Made by a program: the position numbers and the translations under genes. Positions 6,330 to 7,297 of a stretch of 7,297 bases of DNA are shown here, piece by piece. Location of the stretch: positions 1 to 7,297 of the forward strand of contig HF992610.1 of assembly GCA_000436695.1 (NCBI GenBank), given 5' to 3'. The DNA is from Prevotella sp. CAG:1185 (lineage in GTDB: Bacteria > Bacteroidota > Bacteroidia > Bacteroidales > Bacteroidaceae). The notes under the pieces are model-generated. The model was not told the DNA's origin. It did no database searches and saw only the letters and a list, made by a program, of their open reading frames with translations. Positions within the stretch are counted from its first letter, which is position 1; each line of letters begins with the position of its first letter.

Positions 6330-6540
6330 CTTAACGCTCTCAGAACAGCGGTGCCGGACAAGGATTGGTCTTCAGACCGAAAAATTGCGTATTTTCGAGT
6401 ATTTTAATTAAGTCATTGAATGATAAGCATTTACAAGACTTTCGCAGCAAAAAGACAAAAGTTAAAAAACATTACTCGGCCATTTACGGGTCGTAAGTGG
6501 TGCATTTACGATGCAAAAGCAGCCTCTTTGTAACACAAAA
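6330..6540. repeat. Candidate dispersed intergenic repeat or noncoding element
   Basis: The block contains GGTCT-TC-AGACC (6367-6378), TTACG-GGT-CGTAA (6484-6496), TGCAT-TTACG-ATGCA (6501-6515), TTTGT-AAC-ACAAA (6527-6539) and three CATTTAC copies (6428, 6481, 6503). Two short open frames lie in or across it on the plus strand: 6243-6407 (54 codons, ending DRKIAYFRVF) and 6420-6533 (37 codons, with RPFTGRKWCIYDAKAASL). From memory, near-identical short frames and TTACG/CGTAA clusters recur between genes in Prevotella, which suggests a repeated element and not a gene; I cannot verify this here. Boundaries are approximate. Confidence 0.4.
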
Positions 6541-6627
6541 AGCCTTGATTTAGGAGGTAAAACTATACAATTTCAGACCAAAAAGATGATTAAATGCAAA
6601 CAGAAGTTAATAAAGTCATGACTAAAG

Positions 6628-6649
6628 AACGGATAATTTAACATCCGTT
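6628..6649. repeat. 7-bp inverted repeat AACGGAT / ATCCGTT
   Basis: Perfect 7-bp arms around an 8-nt AT-rich centre, about 120-140 bp upstream of the MATE promoter box. No T-run follows on either strand, so it is not a terminator; a regulator site is more likely. Confidence 0.4.
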
Positions 6650-6684
6650 ACACATCGGCTTTCTATTTCAGAAAAAACTTTTGT

Positions 6685-6701
6685 CCTGATATTTTATCAG
6701 G
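6685..6701. repeat. 7-bp hairpin CCTGATA-TTT-TATCAGG upstream of the MATE gene
   Basis: Perfect 7-bp arms with a 3-nt centre, 67 bp before the MATE -7 box. No T-run directly follows, so termination is unlikely. As a compact dyad it could be an operator controlling the efflux gene. Confidence 0.4.
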
Positions 6702-6767
6702 CAATGAATTGTAACAGGCGTGAAAATTATATTCATTTTATCATGTCATACTTTTAATTTAATTGAT

Positions 6768-6775
6768 TACCTTTG
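6768..6775 (+). promoter_or_regulatory. Bacteroidetes -7 promoter box (TACCTTTG) of the MATE gene
   Basis: Exact match to TAnnTTTG, 29 bp before the ATG at 6805. It is identical to the box before the sigma gene. The RNA start is expected near 6782, leaving a leader of about 23 nt. The -33 region is AT-rich without a clear TTTG. Confidence 0.65.
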
Positions 6776-6804
6776 TATGATTATTTTAAATCAACTATTG
6801 AATA

Positions 6805-7297
6805 TGAACAATGGTGAAGACCTTACACGGGGCAAAATAACACCAACACTGCTGCGGTTTACAATGCCGATGATAGCAGGGGCAATGATGCAGCAGTGCT
6901 ACAACATTGCCGACACACTCATTGTGGGGCGTTTTATCGGTGCTGAGGCGCTGGCAGCCGTCGGCTCGGCATACACTCTAATGGTTTTTATAACGTCTGT
7001 AATGCTCGGTCTGTCGATGGGCAGCGGCACTGTGTTCTCGCTAAAATTCGGCGAAGGCGACATGGCGGCACTTAGGCGAAGCGTGGCGGCGAGCCTGCTG
7101 CTTACGGGCGGAATAACCGTTATACTAAACGTTGCGGCGTATACATGGATCGACGGCACGCTGCGCCTGCTGAGCGTTCCGGCTGATGTTTATCCGCTGA
7201 TGCGCAGCTACCTTATGATAATATACGGAGGAATAGCGCTCTCGTTTGTCTACAACTTCGGTGCATCGTTGCTGCGTTCTGTCGGCAACAGCCGTGC
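6805..7297 (+). CDS. MATE-family multidrug efflux transporter, N-terminal part (cut by window edge)
   Basis: The first 164 codons of an inner-membrane exporter that expels drugs or other cationic compounds in exchange for Na+ or H+. Family signs are LLRFTMPMIAGAMMQQCYNI (residues ~16-35), ADTLIVGRFIGAEALAAVG (~36-54), repeated hydrophobic helices (about 57-80, 92-115, 133-156), and ASLLRSVGNSR (~154-164), a conserved loop motif of MATE proteins. Full members have about 440-460 residues and 12 helices, so roughly a third is visible. The start at 6805 is set by the promoter box and the standard MNNGEDLTRGKI opening; an ATG at 6777 is in another frame. GC content returns to a high level here (35 of 60 bases at 6901-6960), unlike the lipoprotein operon. 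Substrate cannot be inferred. Confidence 0.9.

Larger units (their letters stand above)
5972..6804. other. 833-bp divergent spacer between lipoprotein operon and MATE gene
   Basis: No gene I can support. From left to right it holds the lipoprotein promoter and two perfect palindromes (6021-6097), a CCTTG direct-repeat triplet (6237-6261), a less AT-rich block with short repeats and two small open frames (about 6330-6540), two hairpins (6628-6649, 6685-6701) and the MATE promoter (6768-6775). At over 800 bp it is long for a divergent promoter region, so a noncoding RNA or a repeat element inside it is plausible. Confidence 0.7.

Noticed and set aside
6243..6407. 54-codon open frame as a real gene
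   Set aside because: It has no promoter box or ribosome site, overlaps the CCTTG repeats and the inverted repeat at 6367-6378, and resembles spurious intergenic frames; described as part of the repeat block instead.
6552..6558. Strong AGGAGGT ribosome-binding-like site in the MATE spacer
   Set aside because: No ATG follows at a useful distance; the next one, about 30 bases on, opens only 11 codons, and this group depends little on such sites.
6614..6623. 10-bp palindrome AGTCATGACT
   Set aside because: Short enough to occur by chance in a spacer of this length and not placed at a promoter box.
1..7297. CRISPR array, tRNA, rRNA or insertion sequence
   Set aside because: I saw no regularly spaced repeats of CRISPR length, no cloverleaf-like sequence, no rRNA segment and no transposase.

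Overview
The window reads as a piece of a Bacteroidales chromosome, most likely Prevotellaceae. The evidence is an outer-membrane receptor with STN, carboxypeptidase-like and plug domains, an ECF sigma/anti-sigma pair next to it, lipoproteins with Bacteroidales-style signal peptides, and several promoters matching the Bacteroidetes -7 box TAnnTTTG. Species cannot be fixed from the sequence alone.

Left part (1-3421, all on the minus strand, fairly GC-rich). In transcription order it holds an 861-aa STN-domain TonB-dependent receptor-like protein (836-3421), an ECF sigma-70 factor (218-730) and the start of a putative FecR-type anti-sigma factor (1-221, cut by the window edge). The last two overlap by the 4 bases ATGA. 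A good promoter at 804-811 lies between receptor and sigma gene. The set looks like a cell-surface signalling unit, but with the receptor first instead of last.

Spacer 3422-3734 holds a likely receptor promoter lying between two perfect 12-bp inverted repeats, so a small invertible (phase-variable) promoter is possible. It also holds a terminator-like hairpin for the genes arriving from the right.

Middle part (3735-5971, minus strand, clearly more AT-rich). Three genes run in one likely operon: a 303-aa lipoprotein of no family I recognise, with Gly/Ala-rich hydrophobic stretches at its C-terminus; a 70-aa protein with two membrane segments that overlaps it by ATGA; and a clostripain-type (C11) cysteine peptidase lipoprotein. 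The peptidase gene is broken twice: an extra G in a G6 run, and an in-frame TGA where the family has Trp, directly before the catalytic Ser-His-Gly segment. The base composition suggests horizontal acquisition. A precursor/partner/processing-protease cassette is an attractive but unproven reading.

Right part (5972-7297). A gene-poor divergent spacer of 833 bp carries two perfect palindromes near the lipoprotein promoter, a CCTTG triplet at exact 10-bp period, a block with TTACG/CGTAA-type repeats that resembles an intergenic element I associate with Prevotella genomes, and two strong hairpins upstream of a MATE-family multidrug exporter gene (6805 onward, plus strand, cut by the window edge) with a perfect TACCTTTG promoter box.
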